A stretch of DNA of 64,000 nt from Salegentibacter sp. R32 (GTDB taxonomy: Bacteria; Bacteroidota; Bacteroidia; Flavobacteriales; Flavobacteriaceae), in the NCBI RefSeq assembly GCF_008692195.1, contig NZ_RXOM01000044.1, positions 222,540-286,539 on the forward strand. The letters run 5' to 3'. The notes below the pieces were generated by a model that made no database searches, had not been told where the DNA came from, and was given only the letters and a program-made list of their open reading frames with translations. The position numbers were made by a program, and so were the translations under genes. Shown here piece by piece: positions 47,669-55,743 of this stretch. Each line of letters begins with the position of its first letter. The stretch's first letter is position 1.

Positions 47669-47760
47669 GTTTAGGTAGTAGGGAATAGGTTTGAGGTGTT
47701 AGGAGATAGGTAGTGGGAGATTTATAAAGGGTAAATTTACTTTGAATGAAAATCTTATGA

Positions 47761-47873
47761 ATTTTATTTTTTTTGAAAAAGAATAAACTAATTTCAGCTT
47801 GGTTCTCGATACAATTTTGCTTCATTGCATTGCACAAAATCACTCGAACTGACTTTTTTATTTTTAATAACCT
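47761..47873. repeat. Direct repeat, left copy, next to the CarboxypepD_reg gene
   Basis: Matches 48776-48888 with scattered differences. Common blocks include GTTCTCGATACAATTT, ACACAAAATCACT (left copy GCACAAAATCACT) and GAACTGACTTTTTTATT. The core can also fold as an imperfect palindrome (ATTTTG ... CAAAAT). It runs into the last codons of the 47864-48739 gene. Confidence 0.75.
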
Positions 47874-48739
47874 AATTCAATTCCGATTCCTAAACTCAAT
47901 TCATTAAAGTCATTAACTTTATAATAATTTAGAAATCCATAAATTCCTTTGTACTGTTTTTTTATTTCAGCATGATATTCGCTCAAGTTTTTATAAATCG
48001 TTGTTTTCGCAGATATAGACATTAAAAATGGTTGTCCTATCCAAGTTCCGAGTCCGAAAGTTGGTCCAATAGAATTTATATTTTCGTTTTCCGACGTTTT
48101 ATTATAGTCAATATTACTTAATCCAACAATCGCACTAAAACGATTAAAATTAAGACTAGTTTCAACTGAATAGGAGGATAATTCTATATTATTATCATAG
48201 TCCAAATTTCTGACCGAAGAATTGATGTCAGCGTTAAAATCACAACTTACAAAAAGGTGATGAAAATTCAAGTAAGCATTGAGAAACCTATTTTCTTTAA
48301 GATTAGTCTGATAACTAATTCCAGTTTTAATTGTAGGCCAATTGTAATTTGGAGTAAACGAGAAATGGAATTGACCGCCAACAGGATTATTAATAAGTCC
48401 GCTATTTAAGTAAAATCCAATATGTCGTTCATCAAACCAATCAATGTTACAGTCTTCTTTTAAAAGTATTTCGAGATTCTGTTCGTCATTGAGTTTGTAG
48501 TCCAAAGTTATCATTCCAATAAACGAAAAGCTTAATACATTTAAAGAATCAGGAACTGAAATTTTAAAATTTCCATTAAAGTCCGTTTGAGTTCCGGTTT
48601 TTGTTCCTTTTAAAATCACATTTACTCCAGCAAGTGGAAGATTGTCGCTTTTGGATTTTACAACCCCGCTGTATTCTTTTGGTTGGCAGAATGTGATTCC
48701 ACTCGAAAATAATAATAAAAGTAATAGTGCTTTTATCAA
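47864..48739 (-). CDS. CarboxypepD_reg-like domain outer-membrane protein
   Basis: A 291-residue exported protein with a signal peptide of about 18 residues ending TFCQ. It has a carboxypeptidase regulatory-like domain (SGVVKSKSDNLPLAGVNVIL, GTQTDFNGNFKISVP) of the kind found at the N-terminus of SusC/TonB-dependent receptors. A beta-strand-rich part of about 190 residues follows, ending in Tyr, so a small outer-membrane barrel is possible. It lacks a plug domain and the size of a receptor. Direct repeats of about 110 bp flank it on both sides, suggesting it was inserted as a unit. Function unknown. Confidence 0.75.
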   Translation of the reverse strand: MIKALLLLLLFSSGITFCQPKEYSGVVKSKSDNLPLAGVNVILKGTKTGTQTDFNGNFKISVPDSLNVLSFSFIGMITLDYKLNDEQNLEILLKEDCNIDWFDERHIGFYLNSGLINNPVGGQFHFSFTPNYNWPTIKTGISYQTNLKENRFLNAYLNFHHLFVSCDFNADINSSVRNLDYDNNIELSSYSVETSLNFNRFSAIVGLSNIDYNKTSENENINSIGPTFGLGTWIGQPFLMSISAKTTIYKNLSEYHAEIKKQYKGIYGFLNYYKVNDFNELSLGIGIELGY

Positions 48740-48775
48740 AATTGATCGGTTTGATTTGTGTTCAATTTAATCCAG

Positions 48776-48888
48776 ATTTTTATTTTGAAAAGAATAAACG
48801 AACCTCAATTTAGTTCTCGATACAATTTACTTCATTAAATACACAAAATCACTGGAACTGACTTTTTTATTCCCTAAAACCTAACGTC
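48776..48888. repeat. Direct repeat, right copy
   Basis: Partner of 47761-47873 in the same orientation. It lies about 35 bp upstream of the start of the 47864-48739 gene on that gene's strand. Confidence 0.75.
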
Positions 48889-48910
48889 TACTATCCAAAA
48901 CCTAATAAAC

Positions 48911-49010
48911 CGCGTTAGGGATGGAGGCTTTGTTGGAGCTCTTTCTTAATTTCTTTTTTCAGAAATTGAGAAAAGCGACTGCCGAGAGCCCGTCCCGGCA
49001 GGGAACGCCC
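48911..49010. repeat. Intergenic element CGCGTTAGGGAT ... GGGAACGCCC
   Basis: A block of about 100 bp with terminal GCGTTAGGG / GGGAACGCC-like ends and an inner imperfect hairpin CTTTCTTAATTTC / GAAATTGAGAAAAG, plus CCGTCCCGG. Base composition is richer in G+C than the surroundings. From memory, elements with these ends are common between flavobacterial genes. It lies just past the stop of the 49014 gene. Confidence 0.6.
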
Positions 49011-49013
49011 AAC

Positions 49014-49475
49014 TTATTTTTCTAAAACTTTAGCTACTTCAGCATTTACGAATTCTAAAAATCGTTCGTCTTTATCGGTAAAAGGATCGATGGTGTTCGA
49101 GTCGATATCGATTTGGCCAATGTTTTCACCATTTACAAATAACGGCACGACAATTTCTGCCTTAACCGTGATGCTGCACGCAATGTAATTGTCTTGTGCT
49201 TTTACATCGGGAACTACGAAATTGTTGTTAGATTCGGCTACTTGTCCGCAAATACCTTTTCCAAAGGGAATAATTGTATGGTCGGTAGGTTCACCTGCAT
49301 AAGAACTAAGTTTTAGTTCATTTTTATCCCCGTTTTTAAAGTAAAACCCAACCCAATTGTAATAAGAAATGTTATCACGGAGTAAATTGCATATTTCTTC
49401 TAAGCGGTGTTCTACAGAAAGTTGCTCTTCGGCTAGTATTTCTTGAACTTTTGGTTTTAATTCTTGATGGTTCAT
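49014..49475 (-). CDS. msrC: GAF-domain free methionine-(R)-sulfoxide reductase
   Basis: A 153-residue single GAF domain that keeps the fRMsr pattern. YYNWVGFYF is followed by GKGICGQVAE with one redox cysteine, and NYIACSITVKAEIVVPLF with another. GQIDIDS, FTDKDERFLE complete the fold. This is close to the E. coli YebR sequence in order and spacing. The enzyme reduces free methionine-R-sulfoxide with thioredoxin. The third cysteine known in some members is not evident. A TACTTTTG box (49497-49490 on the minus strand) is a likely -7 element. Confidence 0.87.
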   Translation of the reverse strand: MNHQELKPKVQEILAEEQLSVEHRLEEICNLLRDNISYYNWVGFYFKNGDKNELKLSSYAGEPTDHTIIPFGKGICGQVAESNNNFVVPDVKAQDNYIACSITVKAEIVVPLFVNGENIGQIDIDSNTIDPFTDKDERFLEFVNAEVAKVLEK

Positions 49476-49532
49476 AGCTAAATTTTTGGCAAAAGTATTT
49501 ATTATTTAATCAAATAGGAATGCTTATTTATA

Positions 49533-49540
49533 TAAATTTG
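49533..49540 (+). promoter_or_regulatory. Candidate -7 box of xrtF
   Basis: TAAATTTG matches TANNTTTG and lies 20 nt before the TTG start at 49561. Confidence 0.4.
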
Positions 49541-49560
49541 TGATACATAAATAAATTGAT

Positions 49561-50115
49561 TTGAAAGAACTTTTTAAAAAGAACAAAGCCGTCATCAAAT
49601 TTCTGGTCCTTTTTATAGGTTGCTATTTGTTGTTGGCAGGGATTTATAAATTCTATTTAGCTTCAAGCACTTCTGAGGTTTACTATCCCGATTACATTAC
49701 CCATTTGGTAGCCCAACAAACTGAAGAGTTAATTAACACCTTAGGTTTTACTTCTCGTATTGAGCCTCATCCCAATGACCCTTCTATGAAACTGTATGTA
49801 GAGGAAAGTTATATAGCCAGAATTGTAGAAGGCTGTAATGCGGTAAGTGTCCTTATTTTATTTGTGAGTTTTGTGATTGCTTTCCATGCCGATTTTAAAC
49901 GAACCCTAATTTATCTATTGGCGGGAAGTGTAATTATTTATGTGATGAACATTTTACGAATTGCTCTATTGGCCATCGGTATTTATAAATATCCTCAAAA
50001 AGGCGATTTGTTGCACGGAACGGTTTTTCCGGCCATTATTTACGGAAGCGTTTTTATATTATGGATAGTTTGGGTGAAAATGGCTGCTAATTATAAAAAA
50101 GCGGAACATGCCTAA
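49561..50115 (+). CDS. xrtF: Exosortase family protein XrtF
   Basis: A 184-residue membrane protein with the exosortase catalytic triad: Cys92 in EGCNAVSV, Arg133 in NILRIALL and His152 in LLHGTVFPAIIYG, each at a membrane helix edge. The length and motifs match the flavobacterial XrtF group. Exosortases cleave and process proteins with C-terminal PEP-CTERM-like signals during export. No target protein is recognised in the window. The start is TTG, since no ATG exists between the stop upstream and this codon. The partner gene overlaps by 8 bp. Confidence 0.9.
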   Translation: MKELFKKNKAVIKFLVLFIGCYLLLAGIYKFYLASSTSEVYYPDYITHLVAQQTEELINTLGFTSRIEPHPNDPSMKLYVEESYIARIVEGCNAVSVLILFVSFVIAFHADFKRTLIYLLAGSVIIYVMNILRIALLAIGIYKYPQKGDLLHGTVFPAIIYGSVFILWIVWVKMAANYKKAEHA

Positions 50116-50542
50116 CTACCTAAAATACTTTTTGGCATTCTTAGGTTTTGTTGCCTTGACGATGATTCGGCTTTTTGAAGATGAAATATTCTACGACCCG
50201 CTATTGCATTTCTTTAAAGGAAATTATCATCTTGTAGCTGCGCCGGAATTTGATTTTTGGAAACTGTTTTTAGCGACTATTGCTCGGTATTTACTCAATA
50301 CATTTATTTCACTACTAATTTTGGTCTTATTGTTTTCTAAGAGCGTACTGAAATTTTCATTGGTAATTTATAGTTTATTATTGCTGGTGTTAGCTCCTGT
50401 TTTTCTGTATTTACTTTCCACCATGGAGATAGATTTACATTTTCTATTGTTTTATGTAAGACGATTTTTAATTCAGCCTTTATTGATATTGCTTTTAATC
50501 CCAGCATTTTATTACCAACAGCACATAAAAAAAGCCGACTGA
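50108..50542 (+). CDS. Exosortase F-associated membrane protein
   Basis: A 144-residue hydrophobic protein with a short N-terminal helix, LTMIRLFEDEIFYDPLLHFF, and three further membrane segments. The N-terminal R-x-F-E-D-x-x-F-Y-D-P-L pattern and the overlap with xrtF match the exosortase F system-associated family. Its role is unknown; it probably sits beside XrtF in the inner membrane. It overlaps xrtF by 8 bp and so is coupled to it. Confidence 0.85.
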   Translation: MPNYLKYFLAFLGFVALTMIRLFEDEIFYDPLLHFFKGNYHLVAAPEFDFWKLFLATIARYLLNTFISLLILVLLFSKSVLKFSLVIYSLLLLVLAPVFLYLLSTMEIDLHFLLFYVRRFLIQPLLILLLIPAFYYQQHIKKAD

Positions 50543-50580
50543 TAAGTTTCTGAATTTTAATCGATAATTCTTACCTGTTT

Positions 50581-51174
50581 TTAAGCTTTTGAGGAAATCA
50601 TATTTTTTCTCGTAACAAGCTCTCTAAAGTCATACTTTGGCTCGTAGTATTTCTCTAAAAAAGTACGGTTCCAAAAGTGTCTTTTAAATAAAAATAATGG
50701 GTCTTGAACCATAAAATACGGAATAAAATGATGCCATTTTACTCCTCGTAATTCCAAAAACCGTTGGTATTCGTTGGAAAGTCCGAGTTCATTACAAGCA
50801 ATTTTCAAGGCTCTACGTTGGCATTTAGAAACCAAATAGTTGTTGGCAATTTTAGGCTGAAAACTATACGTGTATAATTGGTCTTTTAGTCTTTTGTAAT
50901 TCTGAAATCGAGACCAACTATCCATAATGACCAAAAAGATATGGACAAATGAAAACAGAAAACTACCACTCCAAAAAACTTTAAGAAAATAGCTTCCTTG
51001 AATTAATGCCCGTTGTAATTGTCCATAATAAAGAAAAGATTCAATAATAAAAAGAAGGAATGCAACCAACAGCCATTTACTCACTTTAAAGTAAGAGTAG
51101 GTAAGTGAATTTTGTTTGGGCAAGGCCTTCATAGCAACTAATATAAACATATTAATTAATTCGTTGCATTTCAT
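50581..51174 (-). CDS. Unknown membrane protein
   Basis: Not recognised. 197 residues with two membrane helices at about residues 33-50 and 65-85. A cytoplasmic or periplasmic C-terminal half follows, containing aromatic-rich KWHHFIPYFMVQDPLFLFK and ending in basic residues. Three ATG codons lie within the first 15 codons; the third (51132, MKALPKQ) may be the real start. It converges on the exosortase F-associated gene with a 38-bp gap. No function can be assigned. Confidence 0.6.
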   Translation of the reverse strand: MKCNELINMFILVAMKALPKQNSLTYSYFKVSKWLLVAFLLFIIESFLYYGQLQRALIQGSYFLKVFWSGSFLFSFVHIFLVIMDSWSRFQNYKRLKDQLYTYSFQPKIANNYLVSKCQRRALKIACNELGLSNEYQRFLELRGVKWHHFIPYFMVQDPLFLFKRHFWNRTFLEKYYEPKYDFRELVTRKNMISSKA

Positions 51175-51244
51175 ACAAACAATGCTATTCTAACTTCAAA
51201 AAAGAGTAATTCAATTTCGAGTAATTACTGAAATATTAAATAGA

Positions 51245-51259
51245 AATTGTATCGAGAAT
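51245..51259. repeat. Fragment of the TTCTCGATACAATTT repeat, inverted
   Basis: AAATTGTATCGAGAA is the reverse complement of a core block of the repeats at 47761-47873 and 48776-48888, and stands alone here. Confidence 0.5.
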
Positions 51260-51277
51260 AAGCTTTTGAAAACTCCC

Positions 51278-51451
51278 TTAGTTAAACAGAAAACTTAATT
51301 TCTGATAGATTTTGCTTGCTTCATAAGCTAAATAATCGCTTTCTGAAGGGTCTAACTGACTGAAATCGCTAGAAAGTGCCACTAATAGCTGATGTTGTTT
51401 GATTAACTCCACTCTTCGAAATGAGTCCTGTAAAGATTTAATTTTTGCCAT
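51278..51451 (-). CDS. Small hypothetical protein (57 residues)
   Basis: A continuous frame from ATG at 51451 to TAA, giving MAKIKSLQDSFRRVELIKQH at the start and YLAYEASKIYQKLSFLFN at the end. The composition is a charged helical protein with no membrane segment or signal peptide. An A-rich stretch precedes the ATG. Not recognised. It sits between lysS and the unknown membrane protein, on the same strand as both, in a gap of about 470 bp that otherwise holds a terminator and a repeat fragment. Confidence 0.5.
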   Translation of the reverse strand: MAKIKSLQDSFRRVELIKQHQLLVALSSDFSQLDPSESDYLAYEASKIYQKLSFLFN

Positions 51452-51558
51452 CGTCTTTTTTTAAATGAATTTAGCTCAATTCTTATTCCGTTAAGAAGAA
51501 AAAAGATAAATGGATAATTTTTGGAGATGGAAAGAAGTTTACTTCCGTTAAAACGAAA

Positions 51559-51590
51559 AAAGGAACCACTCTATGAAGAATGATTCCTTT
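51559..51590 (-). terminator. Terminator downstream of lysS
   Basis: A 14-bp stem AAAGGAATCATTCT / AGAGTGGTTCCTTT (minus strand) with two G-U pairs and a 4-base loop, followed by a T run. Confidence 0.85.
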
Positions 51591-51641
51591 GTTTATAGCA
51601 TAAGAGAATTTATCTCAATTCTAATTACTCACCTCTCAAAA

Positions 51642-53336
51642 CTATTTTTCCAATTCTACAAATAAACCTTCATTGGTTTTTTCAACATTGGCGAGTTTAT
51701 GTTTCCTTAAGCCTTTTATGGCTTTATCCCATTTTTTGTTACTCAATCCCGAAGCACCTTTTAAACTATTCAGTTCTTGTGGAGATTCTTTTTTAAGTAA
51801 ATCCAATACCGTTTTTTCCTCTTCGGTTAAATCTACCTTTTTACGTTCAGGTTTCATTTGTGGGAAAAATAAAACTTCTTGAATGGATTGATTGTTGGTT
51901 AAAAACATAATCAATCGGTCCATTCCAATTCCCAAACCGGATGTTGGCGGCATTCCGTATTCCAAAGCTCTTAAGAAATCTTGGTCAATAAATTCCGTAG
52001 CTTCATCATCGCCTTTTTCAGCTAATTTTAATTGCTCTTCAAAACGTTCACGTTGGTCGATAGGATCGTTCAATTCAGAATAAGCGTTGGCAATCTCTTT
52101 TCCGCAGACCATCAACTCAAAACGTTCGGTCAGTTCAGGATTATCACGGTGTTCTTTACATAGCGGACTCATTTCTTTCGGGTAATCGGTAATGAAAGTA
52201 GGCTGTATAAAATTCCCTTCACATTTCTCGCCAAAAATCTCATCGATAAGTTTTCCTTTTCCCATCGTTTCATCAACTTCGATATCCATCCCTAAAGCAG
52301 CTTCACGGATTTCTTCTTCGGTTTTTCCGGTAATATCAAAACCGGTAAATTGCTTAATCGCATCGGTCATCGTTATGCGTTTGTATGGGGCTTTAAAATC
52401 TACTTGATGTTCGCCAAAAGTAGCTTCGGTAGTTCCGTTAACGGCAATGGCACAATGTTCCAGTAGTTTTTCGGTAAAATCCATCATCCAGTTGTAGTCT
52501 TTGTAGGCTACATAAATTTCCATCGCGGTAAATTCTGGATTGTGGGTTCTATCCATTCCTTCGTTTCTAAAGTTTTTAGAAAACTCATAAACACCATCAA
52601 AACCACCAACAATTAATCGTTTTAAATATAATTCGTTTGCGATTCTTAAGTATAGCGGAATGTCTAATGCATTGTGATGCGTAACAAAAGGTCTTGCTGC
52701 TGCACCACCGGGAATCGATTGTAAGATGGGCGTTTCTACTTCAAAATAACCTTTGTCGTTAAAGAAATTACGCATAGCTGCAAAAAGCTTGGTGCGCTTA
52801 ACAAAAACGTCTTTCACTTTTGGGTTCACCACTAAATCTGCATACCGCTGACGGTAACGCATTTCCGGGTCATTAAATTTATCAAACTCATTTCCTTCTT
52901 TATCTACTTTAGGTAGCGGAAGTGGTTTTAAAGACTTGCTTAATAAAGTGAAGTTTTTGACCATCACGGTTTTTTCGCCTACTTTGGTGGTAAATAATTC
53001 GCCTTCAATTCCAATAAAATCTCCGATGTCCAATAACTTTTTATAAACATCATTGTAAAGCGTTTTATCTTCATCTGGGCAAATTTCGTCTCGGTTAAAA
53101 TACACTTGAATACGTCCGGTAGAATCCTGTAATTCAGCAAACGAAGCTTTTCCTTGTATTCTTCTGGACATTAATCTCCCTGCAATCACTACCTTTTTAC
53201 CTTCTTCAAATTCCTGTTTCACTTTAGTGGTCGTGTGGTTTACCGGATATAAATCTGCCGGATAAGGATTGATGCCCATTTTTCTAAGGGAAGTCAATTT
53301 TTCCCTACGTACAAGTTCTTGTTCAGATAATTGCAT
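51642..53336 (-). CDS. lysS: Lysyl-tRNA synthetase (class II)
   Basis: 564 residues from the ATG at 53336 (MQLSEQELVRREKL). It has an N-terminal OB-fold anticodon-binding domain (VVIAGRLMSRRIQGKASFAEL, DSTGRIQVYF), class II motif 2 (FRNEGMDRTHNPEFTAMEIY) and motif 3 (TSGLGIGMDRLIMFL). About 65 residues follow motif 3, with the helical tail LDLLKKESPQELNSLKG, which is longer than in E. coli LysS. The longer frame starting at 53393 is upstream of the promoter and is excluded. Confidence 0.95.
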   Translation of the reverse strand: MQLSEQELVRREKLTSLRKMGINPYPADLYPVNHTTTKVKQEFEEGKKVVIAGRLMSRRIQGKASFAELQDSTGRIQVYFNRDEICPDEDKTLYNDVYKKLLDIGDFIGIEGELFTTKVGEKTVMVKNFTLLSKSLKPLPLPKVDKEGNEFDKFNDPEMRYRQRYADLVVNPKVKDVFVKRTKLFAAMRNFFNDKGYFEVETPILQSIPGGAAARPFVTHHNALDIPLYLRIANELYLKRLIVGGFDGVYEFSKNFRNEGMDRTHNPEFTAMEIYVAYKDYNWMMDFTEKLLEHCAIAVNGTTEATFGEHQVDFKAPYKRITMTDAIKQFTGFDITGKTEEEIREAALGMDIEVDETMGKGKLIDEIFGEKCEGNFIQPTFITDYPKEMSPLCKEHRDNPELTERFELMVCGKEIANAYSELNDPIDQRERFEEQLKLAEKGDDEATEFIDQDFLRALEYGMPPTSGLGIGMDRLIMFLTNNQSIQEVLFFPQMKPERKKVDLTEEEKTVLDLLKKESPQELNSLKGASGLSNKKWDKAIKGLRKHKLANVEKTNEGLFVELEK

Positions 53337-53362
53337 AATACAGTTTCTATTTTTTGAAGGGG

Positions 53363-53394
53363 CAAAGATAATTACTAAGAAGTTAGCAATCAAA
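53363..53394 (-). promoter_or_regulatory. Promoter of lysS
   Basis: On the minus strand TTTG (53394-53391), 20-base spacer, TATCTTTG (53370-53363). The leader is about 20 nt to the ATG at 53336. Confidence 0.7.
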
Positions 53395-53458
53395 AAAGGG
53401 GAAGGGCAATTTTAGTAAGTTTTTAGGAGAGAAGTAGGGGTTTCGTTGCTAAAGCTGT

Positions 53459-53466
53459 TATATTTG
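53459..53466 (+). promoter_or_regulatory. Candidate -7 box of the T9SS cargo gene
   Basis: TATATTTG lies 20 nt before the ATG at 53487. No convincing -33 element. Confidence 0.45.
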
Positions 53467-53486
53467 AAACCGATAAACTATTTATA

Positions 53487-54653
53487 ATGAAAAAACTACT
53501 ACTTTTAATTTTATTCTATCCAATTGCGTTGTTTTCTCAAATTACAGCTAATAATGCTTCCTTGATTATTTGTGATGATGATAATGACGGTTTTGCTTAC
53601 TTCGATTTAACAATGGCTGAAAATGATATACTGGGTGGTCAAAGTTCAGCAAATTTTCAACTAAGTTATTATACCTCACAATCAGATGCAAATAATCAAG
53701 AAAATGAAATTATAGGGGTAAATGCTTATCAAAATATAGCACCATCTCTTCAAACAATTTATGCGAGAGTTGAAGATTTAAGCACGGGGGGATTTGTAGT
53801 GGTCATGGTCGATTTATATGTTTATCAAACTCCTGAAGTATTTCCTTATGTGGGGATTTTGCATTGCAGTTCGGATGGAACTTTTTCAATTTTTGATTTA
53901 ACAATTTCTGAAACTACGATTTTAGGAAATCAAAACCCGAGTGATTTTGAAATTTTTTATTTTGAAACTTGGGCTGATGCACAAAGTGATATGAATTCAA
54001 TAGCAACTCCGCAATCTTTTTCAAATACAATGAATCCACAAAATATTTACGTTCGTGTGGAAAATATGAATACGGGTTGTTGGAATACTACTTCTTTCCA
54101 AATAGAAGTAATTGGTTGCCAAGATGATGGTGATAATGATTTGGTTGAGAATGAAGATGAAGATGTAGACAATACTAATAATGCAGGTCGAAGTCCTGAT
54201 TTTGATACTCCGGACGGAAATTTAGCCAATGACGATACCGATGGCGACGGCATCCCTAATTATTTAGACGATGACGATGATGGCGATGGTATTTTAACCG
54301 CCGATGAAGATTACAACAACAACGGAAACCCAACCGATGATGATATCAATAATAATAGTATTCCAGATTATTTAGATGCTGAAGTTGCCTTAGCTGTGAA
54401 TGTATTCGAAAGGGCTAATTTCTCCATCTATCCCAATCCAACTTCAGGAATTGTGAATCTGAGGTCTGAAAATGAAATTTCTGTAGAAAGTGCTAAGGTT
54501 TATTCAGTACAAGGAAATTTGGTGAAAAGTTTTTCTGCAGAAGAATTGCAACTATCAAATCAATTAAACGTTTCTGAGTTATCCAGCGGAGTTTATTTTC
54601 TTCAGCTTCAATCAGGAAAATCAGAACTGGTGAGAAAATTAATTGTTGAGTAA
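53487..54653 (+). CDS. T9SS type A sorted protein with Ca-binding DDD repeats
   Basis: 388 residues with a signal peptide ending LFSQ. Two related beta modules of about 85-95 residues each ([20 protein letters not shown] and [20 protein letters not shown]) share an F-DLT core and an IYARV/IYVRV strand. An Asp-rich thrombospondin type-3-like array comes next ([20 protein letters not shown] and similar). A C-terminal type A T9SS sorting domain, [16 protein letters not shown] to [20 protein letters not shown], ends the protein. It should be exported through T9SS (porU and porV are in this window) and anchored or released at the surface. A role in adhesion is likely but not shown. Confidence 0.85.
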   Translation: MKKLLLLILFYPIALFSQITANNASLIICDDDNDGFAYFDLTMAENDILGGQSSANFQLSYYTSQSDANNQENEIIGVNAYQNIAPSLQTIYARVEDLSTGGFVVVMVDLYVYQTPEVFPYVGILHCSSDGTFSIFDLTISETTILGNQNPSDFEIFYFETWADAQSDMNSIATPQSFSNTMNPQNIYVRVENMNTGCWNTTSFQIEVIGCQDDGDNDLVENEDEDVDNTNNAGRSPDFDTPDGNLANDDTDGDGIPNYLDDDDDGDGILTADEDYNNNGNPTDDDINNNSIPDYLDAEVALAVNVFERANFSIYPNPTSGIVNLRSENEISVESAKVYSVQGNLVKSFSAEELQLSNQLNVSELSSGVYFLQLQSGKSELVRKLIVE

Positions 54654-54729
54654 AAATAGAATTTTATTGATTTCGGAACCTCAATACTTTTGGTGTTGAG
54701 GTTTTCGTTTTTAGCTCATAAATTAATCG

Positions 54730-54737
54730 TAACTTTG
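54730..54737 (+). promoter_or_regulatory. Candidate -7 box of the yqaE-lipB pair
   Basis: TAACTTTG lies 7 nt before the ATG at 54745. Confidence 0.4.
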
Positions 54738-54744
54738 CAGGAAA

Positions 54745-54903
54745 ATGAGTGTTTGGCGAGTTATTTTAGCGTTAATTTTTCCTCCGCTTTCAGTTTTAGA
54801 TAAAGGTTGCGGTTCTGTGCTAATCGTAATTATTCTCACACTTTTAGGTTGGATACCCGGCATAATCGCTGCACTCATCATCTTAAACAATCCAAACCGA
54901 TGA
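54745..54903 (+). CDS. YqaE/Pmp3 family membrane peptide
   Basis: A 52-residue protein: MSVWRVILALIFPPLSVLDK, GCGSVLIVIILTLLGWIPGI, IAALIILNNPNR. Two hydrophobic helices flank the family motif FPPLSV and LGWIPGIIAAL, matching Pmp3/YqaE (UPF0057), a small membrane family linked to stress and ion balance. It overlaps the lipB start by four bases (ATGA), so the two are coupled. Confidence 0.88.
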   Translation: MSVWRVILALIFPPLSVLDKGCGSVLIVIILTLLGWIPGIIAALIILNNPNR

Positions 54904-55610
54904 ACAAGAAGGTCGTTGTACAAGAATTAGGGGTAAAAGATTATAAAGAAACCTGGGATTTTCAAGAAGAACTATTTCAGGAAACACTTCAAATTAAAAG
55001 CAGCAATCGAAAGGAAAATAAAAATGTTCCTACCCAAAATCATTTTCTATACGTAGAACATCCGCACGTGTATACTTTGGGGAAAAGCGGTGATTTTTCA
55101 AATCTTTTAATTTCTGAAGAAGAACTTGCTGCAAAAAATGCGACTTTCTACAAAGTGAATCGAGGCGGAGATATTACCTATCACGGTCCCGGACAAATTG
55201 TAGGTTATCCAATTTTAGACCTCGATAATTTTTTTACAGATATTCATAAATACCTTCGCTTTTTAGAAGAAATGGTGATTAGAACATTGGCTGAATACGG
55301 ACTGAAAGCCGAACGAAGCAAAGGCGAAACCGGTGTTTGGTTAGATGTGGGGACTCCATTTGCCCGTAAAATTTGTGCGATGGGTGTTCGCGCCAGTAGA
55401 TGGGTAACCATGCATGGTTTTGCCTTAAATGTAAATGCAGATTTAGGTTATTTTGATCATATGATTCCTTGCGGAATTAAGGGAAAAGCGGTCACTTCTC
55501 TAAATGTTGAATTAGGAAAAGCTGAAGTCAATATTCCTGAAGTAAAAGAAAAATTGCTCAAACATTTTGCTGAACTGTTTGAGGCAGACTTGCATACGGA
55601 TGTAGAATAG
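54900..55610 (+). CDS. lipB: Octanoyl-(lipoyl) transferase
   Basis: 236 residues from the ATG at 54900, which overlaps the YqaE stop. It transfers octanoyl from ACP to lipoyl-domain lysines, feeding the PDH E2 and the glycine cleavage H protein that GcvP uses. Motifs: VEHPHVYTLGKSG, RGGDITYHGPGQIVGYPIL, GVRASRWVTMHGFALNV, and the catalytic Cys in IPCGIKGKAVTSL. A longer frame from 54807 reads through the YqaE gene and is rejected. Confidence 0.93.
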   Translation: MNKKVVVQELGVKDYKETWDFQEELFQETLQIKSSNRKENKNVPTQNHFLYVEHPHVYTLGKSGDFSNLLISEEELAAKNATFYKVNRGGDITYHGPGQIVGYPILDLDNFFTDIHKYLRFLEEMVIRTLAEYGLKAERSKGETGVWLDVGTPFARKICAMGVRASRWVTMHGFALNVNADLGYFDHMIPCGIKGKAVTSLNVELGKAEVNIPEVKEKLLKHFAELFEADLHTDVE

Positions 55611-55743
55611 TTTTAATGGACATGTGTTTTTTTTACTTTAACATCAAGGTTAAATCTTTACTAAAGCTTTTCAAATTCTGTAGTTCAGTACGTCATTATT
55701 CTTTAGTTTAAGCCAAAAACAAAGTTTAATTAAAAATAGAATT

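Noticed and set aside
47669..47740. GGTAG/TAGGAG-like motifs as a small tandem repeat array
   Set aside because: The units are irregular and too short to call; it may be simple low-complexity sequence.
53337..53393. Extended start for lysS
   Set aside because: It lies upstream of the transcript start predicted from TTTG-N20-TATCTTTG.
54807..54899. Upstream start for lipB
   Set aside because: It lies in another frame of the YqaE gene; the ATG at 54900 overlaps the YqaE stop and gives the normal length.
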